In this document: piece after piece, positions 8,231 to 17,109 of the stretch
Numbering within the stretch: the first letter of the stretch is position 1
How the letters are laid out: every line of letters begins with the position of its first letter
Assembly (NCBI GenBank): GCA_035568175.1
Contig: DATMON010000004.1
Span: 439,324 to 503,323, forward strand
Direction: 5' to 3'
Source: AV40 sp035568175
GTDB taxonomy: Bacteria > Verrucomicrobiota > Verrucomicrobiia > Chthoniobacterales > UBA10450
Length of the DNA stretch: 64,000 nucleotides
The notes under the pieces: generated by a model
What the model saw: the letters and a program-made list of their open reading frames with translations, nothing else
Told to the model about the DNA's origin: nothing
The model's database searches: none
Position numbers and translations under genes: made by a program

Positions 8231-9621
8231 ACCCGTTGTCGATCTTACAAATCGCTGCGCTTTCCGGCGCCAAACTCGAACAAGGCGACGGAAAAATTTC
8301 GATCGAAAGAATCAGCACCGATTCACGAACCATTAAGAACGGTGAACTTTTCGTCGCCCTGCGAGGTGAAAATTTCGACGGCCACAAATTTGTCGAAGCG
8401 ACCGCCAAAGCCGGGGCAGCCGGAGCGATTGTCGATTCTAAATGGAACGGAAAAGTTCCGACCAATTTCGCGATCATTCGGGCGGAGGACACGTTGCGCG
8501 CCTATCAGACTCTGGCCGCGAATTATCGAAAATCGCTTTCCATCAAAGTTCTCGCCATCACCGGCAGCAATGGAAAAACGAGCACGAAAGATTTTGCCGC
8601 CTCGGTCCTTGGGCGAAAATTTCGGGTCACCAAAACACAGGGCAACTTCAACAATCACGTCGGATTGCCGCGCACGATTCTGGAAGCAACATCGAACGAC
8701 GAAATCGCGGTCTGGGAAATCGGGATGAATCATCCCGGCGAAGTCGGTCCGCTGGCAGAGATCGCAGCGCCAGACGCCGCCATTATCACTAATATCGGCG
8801 TTGCTCATATTGAGTTCATGCGAACGCGCGAGGCGATTGCGAAAGAAAAAGGCGCGCTGGCCGAGGCAGTCCCCGCCGAAGGAGCAGTTATTTTGAATGC
8901 GGACGATCCTTTCAGCAAAGGGATCGCTGAACGAACACGCGCTCATGTGATTTTTGCCGGAACGAAAGAAGGTGCGGTTCGGGCGATCGACATTCAACAA
9001 AGCGCCGGCGGATCGGAGTTCACCATTATCGAAGGCGCGCACCGTTGCCGCGCGCAGTTGCCTGTTCCCGGACTGCACATGGTGCAGAATGCGCTGCTTG
9101 CGGTCGCGGCCGGCCGCGCTTTCGGTCTTTCTCTCGAAGAAGGGGCCGCTGGTCTCGCCAGCGCTCCCCTCACCAAAGCGCGTTTGCAGATCAAAGAGAT
9201 CAACGGCGTGCAGTTTCTGGACGATAGCTACAACGCGAATCCTGATTCGATGAAAGCGGCACTGCAGACGTTGGTTGAATTGGACGCCGACGGCAAAAAA
9301 ATCGCCGTGCTTGGTGAAATGCGAGAACTGGGAGAAGAAACACAGCGCGGCCACGAAGAAGTCGGCGAGGCTGCGGCCGCGTTCGGCATCGACCATTTGA
9401 TCGGCATCGGCGAAATGGGCGCAATCATCTCACGCGCGGCAGAAAAGGCCGGACTCGAAAAAAGTACCGTTGTCGGATCGACATCGGAAGCCGCCGCTGT
9501 GCTGTCGGAGATCGCGGCCCCGGGCGATCTCATCTTGATTAAAGGGAGCCGGCTCGCCCGAACCGAAGATGTGATCGAAGCATTCGCGAAACAGAGTTCG
9601 CCCGAAAGCGCGCACGTATGA
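8227..9621 (+). CDS. murF: UDP-MurNAc-tripeptide:D-Ala-D-Ala ligase MurF
   Basis: A 464-residue Mur ligase that attaches D-Ala-D-Ala. The N-terminal domain has STDSRTIKNGELFVALRG, the ATP loop is ITGSNGKTSTKDF, followed by the MurF-typical KTQGNFNNHVGLP and WEIGMNHPGEV. The C-terminal domain contains LDDSYNANPDSMKAAL. The gene overlaps both murE and mraY by 4 bases. A copy of the iterated 10-mer (minus orientation, 8237-8246) lies at codons 4-7, read as Leu-Ser-Ile-Leu. Confidence 0.95.
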   Translation: MNPLSILQIAALSGAKLEQGDGKISIERISTDSRTIKNGELFVALRGENFDGHKFVEATAKAGAAGAIVDSKWNGKVPTNFAIIRAEDTLRAYQTLAANYRKSLSIKVLAITGSNGKTSTKDFAASVLGRKFRVTKTQGNFNNHVGLPRTILEATSNDEIAVWEIGMNHPGEVGPLAEIAAPDAAIITNIGVAHIEFMRTREAIAKEKGALAEAVPAEGAVILNADDPFSKGIAERTRAHVIFAGTKEGAVRAIDIQQSAGGSEFTIIEGAHRCRAQLPVPGLHMVQNALLAVAAGRAFGLSLEEGAAGLASAPLTKARLQIKEINGVQFLDDSYNANPDSMKAALQTLVELDADGKKIAVLGEMRELGEETQRGHEEVGEAAAAFGIDHLIGIGEMGAIISRAAEKAGLEKSTVVGSTSEAAAVLSEIAAPGDLILIKGSRLARTEDVIEAFAKQSSPESAHV

Positions 9622-10718
9622 TGTATTATCTTCACCGGCTGAGCGAGCAGATCGGCGGATTTAACGTTTTCTTTTATGTCACCTTTCGCGCTGTGGCCGC
9701 GGCGATCACCGCCTTCATGGTCTCGCTCCTGTTCGGGAATTTCGTCATTCGAATTTTGACGGCACTAAAGCTCGGCCAACCGATTCGCCAGGCTGCTGAG
9801 GTTCATCGGCTCGCGGAGTTGCACGGCGGGAAACAAGGAACGCCGACGATGGGCGGCGTCATGATTATCGGCGCAGTTCTTATTTCCAGTTTTCTCTGGG
9901 CGCGTCCGGATAATCGCTTCGTCTGGCTCGCTCTCTTCGCCATGGTTTATCTCGGCGTACTCGGTTTCGTTGATGATTATCTTAAAGTCACAAAGAAGAA
10001 ATCCGACGGCGTCAGCGGCCGGATCAAACTTCTTTTTCAAATCACTCTGGCTCTCATTATCACAGCGGTTTTTCTCACCAGCCCGCTCCTCGAAGTGCAG
10101 GCCCGCTCGCTTTACGTTCCATTCTTCAAATCACCGGTAGTCACGAACATGGGATGGTTCACCATCTTGTTTTTCGCGCTCGTGATTGTCGGATCGTCGA
10201 ATGCCGTGAACCTGACCGACGGCTTGGACGGGCTCGCCATCGGTTGCACCATCACGGTCGCGTTCGCCTACGCGTTTCTTTCCTACGCCGCCGGAAATTT
10301 TCGGATCGCGGAATATTTACAGGTCCCCTTTTATCCTTTCACCGGCGAGCTCACCGTCGTTTGCGCCGCGATGATCGGCGCGGGCTTTGGGTTTCTTTGG
10401 TTCAATTGTCACCCGGCAAAAGTTTTCATGGGCGACACCGGCTCGCTCGCCATCGGCGGGTTGATCGGCGTGGTGGCGATCTGCTGCAAACAAGAATTGC
10501 TGCTTGTCGTCGTCGGCGGCGTTTTCGTCATCGAAGCGGTCTCGGTAATCCTCCAGGTTCTGAGTTTCAAACTCACCGGCAAACGAATTTTTGCGATGTC
10601 GCCGCTGCATCATCATTTTGAGCTCGTTGGTTGGAAAGAGAACACTGTCATCGTGCGGTTTTGGATTTTGTCCGGAATTTTCGCCCTTCTCGGATTGGCG
10701 ACTTTGAAGTTGAGGTAA
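9618..10718 (+). CDS. mraY: phospho-MurNAc-pentapeptide translocase MraY
   Basis: A 366-residue polytopic membrane enzyme that transfers phospho-MurNAc-pentapeptide to undecaprenyl phosphate, making lipid I. Diagnostic blocks: GTPTMGGVMI, FVDDYLKVTKKKSDG with the Asp pair, NAVNLTDGLDGLAIG, KVFMGDTGSLAIGG and the late histidine block MSPLHHHFELVGW. About ten membrane helices can be read. Start overlaps the murF stop. The frame begins Met-Met, so the exact initiator is uncertain by one codon. Confidence 0.95.
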   Translation: MMYYLHRLSEQIGGFNVFFYVTFRAVAAAITAFMVSLLFGNFVIRILTALKLGQPIRQAAEVHRLAELHGGKQGTPTMGGVMIIGAVLISSFLWARPDNRFVWLALFAMVYLGVLGFVDDYLKVTKKKSDGVSGRIKLLFQITLALIITAVFLTSPLLEVQARSLYVPFFKSPVVTNMGWFTILFFALVIVGSSNAVNLTDGLDGLAIGCTITVAFAYAFLSYAAGNFRIAEYLQVPFYPFTGELTVVCAAMIGAGFGFLWFNCHPAKVFMGDTGSLAIGGLIGVVAICCKQELLLVVVGGVFVIEAVSVILQVLSFKLTGKRIFAMSPLHHHFELVGWKENTVIVRFWILSGIFALLGLATLKLR

Positions 10719-10721
10719 AAC

Positions 10722-12047
10722 TTGCGTTACCGAAATCAAAACGTCGCAGTGCTCGGGGCCGGCTTAAGTGGCGCAGCCGCCGCCCTGTTGCTCAAGGCGG
10801 AAGGCGCAAACGTCACCGTCCTGGACAGTGCCGATGAGAACAAACTGCTCAAGTCCACGATCGACAATCTGCGCGCGCAGAACATTAATGTGATTTGCGG
10901 GCCCGCCGCCGACCAGGATTCGGCCAAATACGATTTCGTCGCTGCGAGTCCGGGAATCGATCCGGCATCCGCGCTGGCGCAGAATTTCTCCGGACGCAAG
11001 ATCGACATCATCGGCGAGCTCGAGCTCGGATGGCGTTCCGCCGAGACGCCCGTCATTGCGATCACGGGCACCAACGGCAAAACGACCACAACGGAAATGC
11101 TCGCGCAAATGCTCAACGAGTGCGGACAGAAAACGATCGCCTGCGGCAACATTGGCAAACCGCTTTCCGAGGTCGCGCGCGAGAAAACCAAATACGACGT
11201 GCTCACGGTCGAAGTCAGTTCGTTCCAATTGGAGACGATCCGAACTTTTCGGCCATCGATCGCGCTCTGGTTGAATTTCGCGCCCGACCATCTCGATCGC
11301 TATCGCTCCGTCGCCGAATATCGCACCGCGAAATTGCGCCTCTTTGAAAATCAGACCGCGGACGACGTCGCGATTGTGAACGCTGCCGAAAGTTTGCCTG
11401 AGCTTCGCGCGCGCAAAATCACGTTCAGCGCCTACACGAATCGTGCCGACTTCCGCCTGGCCGAAGGCGCAATTGTTTTTGAAAACAAACCGGTGCTGCG
11501 CCTGAACCAGACAAAACTGCGCGGATTGCACAACATCGAGAACCTGATGGCTACGCTCGCCGCCGGTCATGCCCGTGGACTTGCGTTCGAGAAAATGGTC
11601 CCGCCGATTTGCGCCTACGAACCGCGGCCGCACCGGTGTGAATTTGTCAGGCAGATTGGTGGCGTCGATTACATCAATGACTCCAAGGCGACTAATCTGG
11701 ACGCAGTTGAGAAAGCGCTTCTGGCCCAAAGCAAACCGGTCATTCTCATCGCCGGCGGAAAAGACAAGGGCTTTACCTTTGAACCCCTTCGCGCGTTGGT
11801 GAAAGAAAAAGTTAGATCGACAATTTTGATCGGCGAAATGGCCGAACGAATCGCGCGCGATTGGGACGGCGCCGTTAAATCCGAGCTGGCCATATCGCTG
11901 GCCGATGCGGTCGAGCGCGCACGCGCCACCGCCAAATCCGGTGAAGTCGTTCTTTTTTCGCCGGGCACATCTTCCTTCGACATGTTCAAAAGTTATGCCG
12001 ACCGCGGCGATCAGTTCCGCGCGCTCGTCCAAGCCCTCCCCAAATGA
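10722..12047 (+). CDS. murD: UDP-MurNAc-L-Ala:D-glutamate ligase MurD
   Basis: A 441-residue Mur ligase adding D-Glu. It begins with TTG, supported by a GAGGT Shine-Dalgarno sequence (10712-10716) and by the N-terminal Rossmann start NVAVLGAGLSGAAAALLL. The ATP loop is ITGTNGKTTTTEML, followed by NIGKPLSEV, VEVSSFQLE and the late NDSKATNLDAVEKAL. Only three bases separate it from mraY. Its stop overlaps the next gene by ATGA. It carries an exact copy of the iterated 10-mer at 10998-11007. Confidence 0.94.
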   Translation: MRYRNQNVAVLGAGLSGAAAALLLKAEGANVTVLDSADENKLLKSTIDNLRAQNINVICGPAADQDSAKYDFVAASPGIDPASALAQNFSGRKIDIIGELELGWRSAETPVIAITGTNGKTTTTEMLAQMLNECGQKTIACGNIGKPLSEVAREKTKYDVLTVEVSSFQLETIRTFRPSIALWLNFAPDHLDRYRSVAEYRTAKLRLFENQTADDVAIVNAAESLPELRARKITFSAYTNRADFRLAEGAIVFENKPVLRLNQTKLRGLHNIENLMATLAAGHARGLAFEKMVPPICAYEPRPHRCEFVRQIGGVDYINDSKATNLDAVEKALLAQSKPVILIAGGKDKGFTFEPLRALVKEKVRSTILIGEMAERIARDWDGAVKSELAISLADAVERARATAKSGEVVLFSPGTSSFDMFKSYADRGDQFRALVQALPK

Positions 12048-12568
12048 AAAGGAAGTTCAAAATGCCAAAGATGCTCAGATTCAAGCGAAAGAAACTCCGT
12101 GCCACCGCTGTCCGTCGGCCGCTGCGCATCGGTGCAACTACGGCCGATTACGGCGATTTGGCCGAACCGAGCATGAAACTATCGCGGGCGCTGTTGATCG
12201 TTTTACTGCTGCATGTGGTCGCGGTAACAGGCATCATCGCGTTCAACGCAATTAAAACGCGTCAGGCGTCGCTGCCTTCTACGCCGTCGCCAACCATAGT
12301 CGGAATCGGTTCTGCCGATACAAAGCCGCAAGCGCCAATTCTTAATCCATCAACAGCGCCGAAAACCGGCACGAAGACACCGACAAAAATCGCCGATTCC
12401 GGAAAAGTTTACGTCGTCGCCAAGGGCGATAATCCGGTCACGATTGCGAAGAAGTTCAAAGTCTCCTACGACGACTTAGTTGCGCTCAATCACATCGATG
12501 ACCCTCGAAAACTAAAGATCGGCCAAAAACTTTTGATCCCGGACAAGACATCGAAAAAGAACCAGTAA
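12044..12568 (+). CDS. LysM-domain membrane-anchored protein within the dcw cluster
   Basis: A 174-residue protein with a highly basic N-terminus of about 30 residues, one membrane helix (about residues 46-68, ALLIVLLLHVVAVTGII), a Pro/Thr/Ser-rich linker and one C-terminal LysM domain (about residues 125-170: YVVAKGDNPVTIAKKF, then LNHIDDPRKLKIGQKLLIP). LysM domains bind peptidoglycan glycan strands. It is coupled to murD by ATGA and lies 4 bases before ftsW, so it is expressed with the lipid II and septal synthesis genes. It probably anchors or localises a division factor on the wall. No catalytic domain is present. Confidence 0.88.
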   Translation: MKRKFKMPKMLRFKRKKLRATAVRRPLRIGATTADYGDLAEPSMKLSRALLIVLLLHVVAVTGIIAFNAIKTRQASLPSTPSPTIVGIGSADTKPQAPILNPSTAPKTGTKTPTKIADSGKVYVVAKGDNPVTIAKKFKVSYDDLVALNHIDDPRKLKIGQKLLIPDKTSKKNQ

Positions 12569-12572
12569 CTTA

Positions 12573-13709
12573 ATGTATCGGAAAAGCGCTTACTTCCTTT
12601 TTGTCGCGGTGCTGGGATTGCTCGTCATCGGCATTGTGATGCTTTTCAGCACCAGCGCTTTTGCTAAGGATAGCCACGGCGACCCTTACTTTTTTCTTAA
12701 GCACCAATCGGTCTGGCTTGGAGTGGGCCTCGCTATCTGCATCGCGGCGGCGTTGATCGATTACCATTTTTGGCAGCGCACCTGGTGGGTTTGGATCGCT
12801 ATCGCCGCTATCACGCTCGTACTTTGTTACGTTCCGCACATCGGAATGCGGATCAACGGCTCGCGGCGGTGGATCGGATTCGGCCCGATTGGTTTCCAAC
12901 CGTCGGAGATCGCAAAGCTTGCCGCTGTATTTTCTCTGGCGTGGTGGTTCGCGCGTTATGAGAAAGCCACAAACCATCCGTTGTTCGGTTTTGCCATTCC
13001 CCTAGCGATTGTGAGTGCGCTGCTCGCGCTGATTCTTTTTGAAGTTGATCTCGGAACGACCGCGTTGATCGGTGCGACCACGTTTATGGTCATGTTCGTC
13101 GCTGGGACAAATCCGATTCTACTTGGACTGCTCGCCATCACCGGAGGCAGCGTCATTTTCGTTGCGGCAACGCACGCGCGCATGGAACGGCTGATCGCGT
13201 TCACTGATCTCGAGCGCTACAAACAGGACGCCGGACTCCAGCAAATGCAGGCGTTAATCGCTTGGGGCAGCGGCGGCATGGAAGGACTCGGCCTCGGTAA
13301 CGGCCGGCAAAAGATGCTCTACCTCCCCTACGCGCACACCGATTTCATTTTCCCGATGATCGGCGAAGAGCTTGGATTGCGAATCAGCCTGCTCGTCGTT
13401 TTCCTTTTCGTCATTGTCATTGTTTGCGGAATCGTGATCGCGCTGCACGCGAAAGATCGGTTCGGGTTGCTGGTCGCGTCGGGCGTGGTCTGCCTGCTGG
13501 GGTTGCAAGCCGCCGTGAATATGGGAGTCACCACTTCGCTTTTGCCGAACAAAGGTCTGCCCCTGCCGTTTATTAGCTACGGCGGATCGAATCTGGTCGC
13601 CTGCCTGTTCGGGGTCGGACTCTTACTCAACATTTATCGGCAGGCCGTTTTGGAACCGGCCAACAAAAAGCGCACTTCACTCCAAGTGCGAATGACACCG
13701 CGAATTTAA
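12573..13709 (+). CDS. ftsW: septal peptidoglycan glycosyltransferase FtsW (SEDS family)
   Basis: A 378-residue polytopic SEDS protein with about ten helices. Recognisable blocks: VMLFSTSAFA, the loop NGSRRWIGFGPIGFQPSEIAK, the catalytic-region LFEVDLGTTALI, the extracellular GLGLGNGRQKMLYLPYAHTDFIF and the late LPLPFISYGGSNLVA. FtsW polymerises lipid II at the septum with FtsI. The C-terminus is short. It begins four bases after the LysM gene. Between it and murG is a 23-base gap holding one copy of the iterated 10-mer. Confidence 0.95.
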   Translation: MYRKSAYFLFVAVLGLLVIGIVMLFSTSAFAKDSHGDPYFFLKHQSVWLGVGLAICIAAALIDYHFWQRTWWVWIAIAAITLVLCYVPHIGMRINGSRRWIGFGPIGFQPSEIAKLAAVFSLAWWFARYEKATNHPLFGFAIPLAIVSALLALILFEVDLGTTALIGATTFMVMFVAGTNPILLGLLAITGGSVIFVAATHARMERLIAFTDLERYKQDAGLQQMQALIAWGSGGMEGLGLGNGRQKMLYLPYAHTDFIFPMIGEELGLRISLLVVFLFVIVIVCGIVIALHAKDRFGLLVASGVVCLLGLQAAVNMGVTTSLLPNKGLPLPFISYGGSNLVACLFGVGLLLNIYRQAVLEPANKKRTSLQVRMTPRI

Positions 13710-13713
13710 CTGG

Positions 13714-13723
13714 AAGATCGACA
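13714..13723 (+). repeat. iterated motif AAGATCGACA in the ftsW-murG gap
   Basis: An exact copy of the window's overrepresented 10-mer, outside any gene, ending 9 bases before the murG ATG. Because it is non-coding it cannot be explained by amino-acid usage. Confidence 0.85.
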
Positions 13724-13732
13724 ATCATTGGA

Positions 13733-14818
13733 ATGAACGCAGTCATTGCATGTGGAGGCACGGGTGGGCATCTCTTTCCCGGAATAGCCGTCGCTGAAGT
13801 TCTGCGCGAACGCGGACACGAAGTGCTCTTGTTCGTCTCCGAAAAGGAGATCGACAGTCTCGCGCTCTCGACGCGGTCTCAATTCCGGTTCGAAAAATTG
13901 CCGACGATAGGTTTCCCTTCGATTTATTCTCCTAAGATCTTCGGATTCATCCGCCGGTTTACTGAAAGTCTTTCCCGGTGCCGATCGATTTACCAAAAGT
14001 TCAAACCGCAGGTCGTCCTCGGCATGGGCGGATTCACTTCAACCGCGCCAATCCTGGCCGGCCGCATGGGTGGCATTTCCACGCTAATTCACGAGTCGAA
14101 TGCGGTACCGGGAAAAGCGAATCGCCTTGCCGGAAAAATGGTCCGCGCGGTTTTGCTCGGCTTCAAAGAATGCGCGGCTTTCTTTCCGAAAGTGCGCACC
14201 GAGCTCACCGGCACGCCTATTCGCACAGAACTCAAACGCTTAGACCGACAATCCGCGCGGCAAAAACTCGGATTGCAAGCGGATGTCACTACCATGCTGG
14301 TGATGGGCGGAAGTCAGGGCGCGAGTGGCATTAATCAAGCCATCCTTAAATCGTTGCCGCTGCTGCGCGATGCTGCGCTGCAAGCCATCCACCTTTCCGG
14401 GACGCGAGACGAACGGCTCGTAACGGAAAATTATCGACGAGAACGAATCCCCGCTTACGTCGCCGCCTTCCATCATCACATGGAGGAAGTTTACAGCGCC
14501 GCCGACTTCACTGTCGCGCGCTCCGGTGCGGCCAGTCTGGCCGAGATCGCTTCCTTCGACTTGCCCAGTATTCTGATTCCGTTTCCCTATGCCGCGGACG
14601 ATCACCAAACCCGCAACGCCGAAATTTTCGCGCGGGCAGGAGCGGCATTTGTTCTGAAAGAATCAGAGCTAACTCCCGAATTACTTACTCAGCAGATCCG
14701 AGAGATGATCGATCACCCGGAGCAGCTTCGGCGGATGTCTGAAAGCTCCGCACGATTGGCGCCGCGAGACGCTGCTAATCGGGTGGCCGCAACCATGGAG
14801 AAATACACCCAGTCATGA
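13733..14818 (+). CDS. murG: lipid II-forming N-acetylglucosaminyltransferase MurG
   Basis: A 361-residue GT-B-fold enzyme that adds GlcNAc to lipid I to give lipid II at the cytoplasmic membrane face. Seen: the glycine loop CGGTGGHLFPGIAVA at residues 7-21, LGMGGFTSTAPILAG, HESNAVPGKANR, the second nucleotide loop MGGSQGASGIN and the UDP-GlcNAc site region VARSGAASLAEI followed by PFPYAADDHQTRNA. It overlaps murC-murB by ATGA. Length is standard. Confidence 0.95.
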   Translation: MNAVIACGGTGGHLFPGIAVAEVLRERGHEVLLFVSEKEIDSLALSTRSQFRFEKLPTIGFPSIYSPKIFGFIRRFTESLSRCRSIYQKFKPQVVLGMGGFTSTAPILAGRMGGISTLIHESNAVPGKANRLAGKMVRAVLLGFKECAAFFPKVRTELTGTPIRTELKRLDRQSARQKLGLQADVTTMLVMGGSQGASGINQAILKSLPLLRDAALQAIHLSGTRDERLVTENYRRERIPAYVAAFHHHMEEVYSAADFTVARSGAASLAEIASFDLPSILIPFPYAADDHQTRNAEIFARAGAAFVLKESELTPELLTQQIREMIDHPEQLRRMSESSARLAPRDAANRVAATMEKYTQS

Positions 14819-17109
14819 CCACGGCTGATGTCGATCTTGCAAAATTCCTGACGCAGGAACGGCGCAATGTTCATCTCATTGGCGTAGCCGGCAGCGGCAT
14901 GAGTGGAATTGCGGGACTTCTTCTCCAACTCGGCCACAATGTGAGCGGCTCGGACAAATTGGATTCGCTGGAAACGAATCGACTGCAGCGGCTCGGCTTA
15001 AAGTTTTATCAGCAACATCGTGCCGCCGACGCGCGCGACGCCGAGCTCGTCATTTATTCTTCGGCAATCAAAAAGGACAATCCGATCCTGAAGAGCGCCC
15101 AAGAAAGCGGAAAGAGAATGGTTCGTCGGGCCGAAGCGCTGGCCGCAATCATGTCGGCCAAGCGCGGGATTCTCGTCGTTGGAATGCACGGTAAAACCAC
15201 GACATCCGCCATGGCCGCGCACGTTTTGCGCGAAGGCGGGTTGCATCCGTCGCATTATGTCGGCGCCGAGATTCCAATTCTGGGAACGAACGCGCACTGG
15301 GACGCGCGGGGCGAATTTTTCGTGGCCGAAGGCGATGAAAGCGACGGCACGATCGCTCTCTTTCATCCCGAACACATCCTGGTCCTAAATATAGAAGAGG
15401 AACATCTCGACTTTTACACCGATCTGGCCGCGATCGAGAAAGTCTTTGTCCAACTGATCGGGCAAACGAGCGGCAAAATCTTTTATTGCGCCGATGACTC
15501 TAACGCGACCCGGATATGTCGATCTTCCGGGCGCGGAATCTCCTATGGCTTGTCGGTGAACGCTGATTATCGCGGGAGCGATATCGATTTGCGCAATTTC
15601 GCTTCGGCATTTTGTGTTTATCGCGGCAAAGAAGAACTTGGGAAAGCGATTTTGAACGTTCCGGGCGAACACAACGTTCGCAACGCGCTCGGTGTCATCG
15701 CCCTGGCAACTGAGCTTGGCGTCCGATTTGAAAAAATCGCCAAGTCGCTGACAAAATTTCAACACGCGCGGCGGCGCTTTGAAATCAAATACGACAGCCC
15801 GCGCTTTCTCCTGGTCGACGATTACGGACATCATCCAACCGAAATCAACGCGACTCTGAAGACGGCGAAATCGGTCGGGCGCAAACGCGTGTTGACCATG
15901 TTTCAGCCGCATCGTTACTCACGGACCAAAGCTTTGCGGAAGGAATTTGGGCGCGCGTTCGATCAAGCAGATCGGGTCGTCATCACTGATGTCTACGGAT
16001 CGAATGAATCCCCTATTCCGGATGTCAGCGGTCAAATGATCGTCGACGAAATCGCGGCGCACGGACATCGCGGTGTGAGTTACCAGCCACGATTGGGTTG
16101 GGTGCATCGCGATGTTGGCAACATGCTTGAATCCGGCGACCTCGTCCTCAGTCTCGGCGCGGGCAATATTCACGAACAATTGTCGATCCTGGCCGCCGAT
16201 CTCGTGATCGCAGAGAAATTAAAAGAGATCGTCGGTGAAGATGGCGATGTCCGTCTTTACGAACCGCTTTCGAAGCACACCACCTTGCGCGTCGGCGGCC
16301 CGGCGCAATTTTGGGTCGAGCCGCGCAATGAAGCGGCGCTGAGCGAATTAATTCGTTTTTGTCGGCGCGAAAAGCTTCCGCTCTTCATCATCGGCCGCGG
16401 TTCGAACTTGCTCGTGCGCGACGGCGGAATTCGCGGCGTCGTCGTTCATCCTTCAGGGGGCGACTTCGACAAGATCGACATCGACGAAAATGAAATCACC
16501 GCCGGCGTTGGCGTGAAGTTAAAAGAGATTGCTTACGCCGCGCGCGCGGCGGACTTGGGCGGGTTGGAGTGGATGGAAGGAATTCCCGGCGCTGTTGGCG
16601 GTGCACTACGGATGAACGCGGGCGCGATGGGCGCGCAAACTTTCGAAAAGGTCGTCCGCGTCCGTTATTTGGACGGGGACGGAAACGCGCACGATAAAAA
16701 TCGAGACGAGCTTGAGGTGCATTACCGGCATTTTCCTTTACTCGAAGAAAACTTCGCCGTCTCCGCCACATTTCGTGGGTCGCCGGCACCGCGCGAGCAG
16801 ATCGAATCGCGTCTCCACGAATCCCAGGAAAAACGGCGGACCACTCAGCCAATCGCCAAGAGCGCCGGCTGCATTTTCAAAAACCCCGACGAATGTCCGG
16901 CTGGGAAACTGGTTGATGAGCTCGGTTTAAAAAATTCCTCCGTCGGAAAAGCGCGCGTCTCGGAAGTGCACGGCAATTTCATCGTGAACGATGGCGGCGC
17001 GACCGCGACCGAGATGCTCCAGCTGATCGATCGAATCAAGCAGGCGGCGAAGAACAAGCGCGGAATCGAATTGGAAACCGAAGTGCAAATCGTGGGGGAA
17101 TCAGCTTGA
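14815..17109 (+). CDS. murC-murB: fused MurC (UDP-MurNAc:L-Ala ligase) and MurB (UDP-MurNAc dehydrogenase)
   Basis: One 764-residue frame carrying two enzymes. Residues 1 to about 465 are MurC: GVAGSGMSGIAGLL, the ATP loop VGMHGKTTTSAMA, VAEGDESDGTIALF and DDYGHHPTEINATL. Residues from about 475 are MurB: the FAD-binding GRGSNLLVRDGGIRG, GLEWMEGIPGAVGGALRMNAG, the catalytic-region KSAGCIFKNP and the end VSEVHGNFIVNDGGATATEML. MurB makes UDP-MurNAc and MurC adds L-Ala, so the fusion joins two consecutive steps, though in reversed order. MurB looks like the shorter type without the extra loop. Three iterated 10-mers lie within it (14829, 15517, 16471). Confidence 0.95.
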   Translation: MTTADVDLAKFLTQERRNVHLIGVAGSGMSGIAGLLLQLGHNVSGSDKLDSLETNRLQRLGLKFYQQHRAADARDAELVIYSSAIKKDNPILKSAQESGKRMVRRAEALAAIMSAKRGILVVGMHGKTTTSAMAAHVLREGGLHPSHYVGAEIPILGTNAHWDARGEFFVAEGDESDGTIALFHPEHILVLNIEEEHLDFYTDLAAIEKVFVQLIGQTSGKIFYCADDSNATRICRSSGRGISYGLSVNADYRGSDIDLRNFASAFCVYRGKEELGKAILNVPGEHNVRNALGVIALATELGVRFEKIAKSLTKFQHARRRFEIKYDSPRFLLVDDYGHHPTEINATLKTAKSVGRKRVLTMFQPHRYSRTKALRKEFGRAFDQADRVVITDVYGSNESPIPDVSGQMIVDEIAAHGHRGVSYQPRLGWVHRDVGNMLESGDLVLSLGAGNIHEQLSILAADLVIAEKLKEIVGEDGDVRLYEPLSKHTTLRVGGPAQFWVEPRNEAALSELIRFCRREKLPLFIIGRGSNLLVRDGGIRGVVVHPSGGDFDKIDIDENEITAGVGVKLKEIAYAARAADLGGLEWMEGIPGAVGGALRMNAGAMGAQTFEKVVRVRYLDGDGNAHDKNRDELEVHYRHFPLLEENFAVSATFRGSPAPREQIESRLHESQEKRRTTQPIAKSAGCIFKNPDECPAGKLVDELGLKNSSVGKARVSEVHGNFIVNDGGATATEMLQLIDRIKQAAKNKRGIELETEVQIVGESA

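Noticed and set aside
10764..12032. A 422-codon open frame on the minus strand opposite murD
   Set aside because: It lies wholly inside murD, shows no recognisable domain and has the composition expected of an antisense frame in GC-rich codons. Similar long antisense frames at 5272-6039, 7280-8212, 8323-9396 and 17996-19072 were dropped for the same reason.
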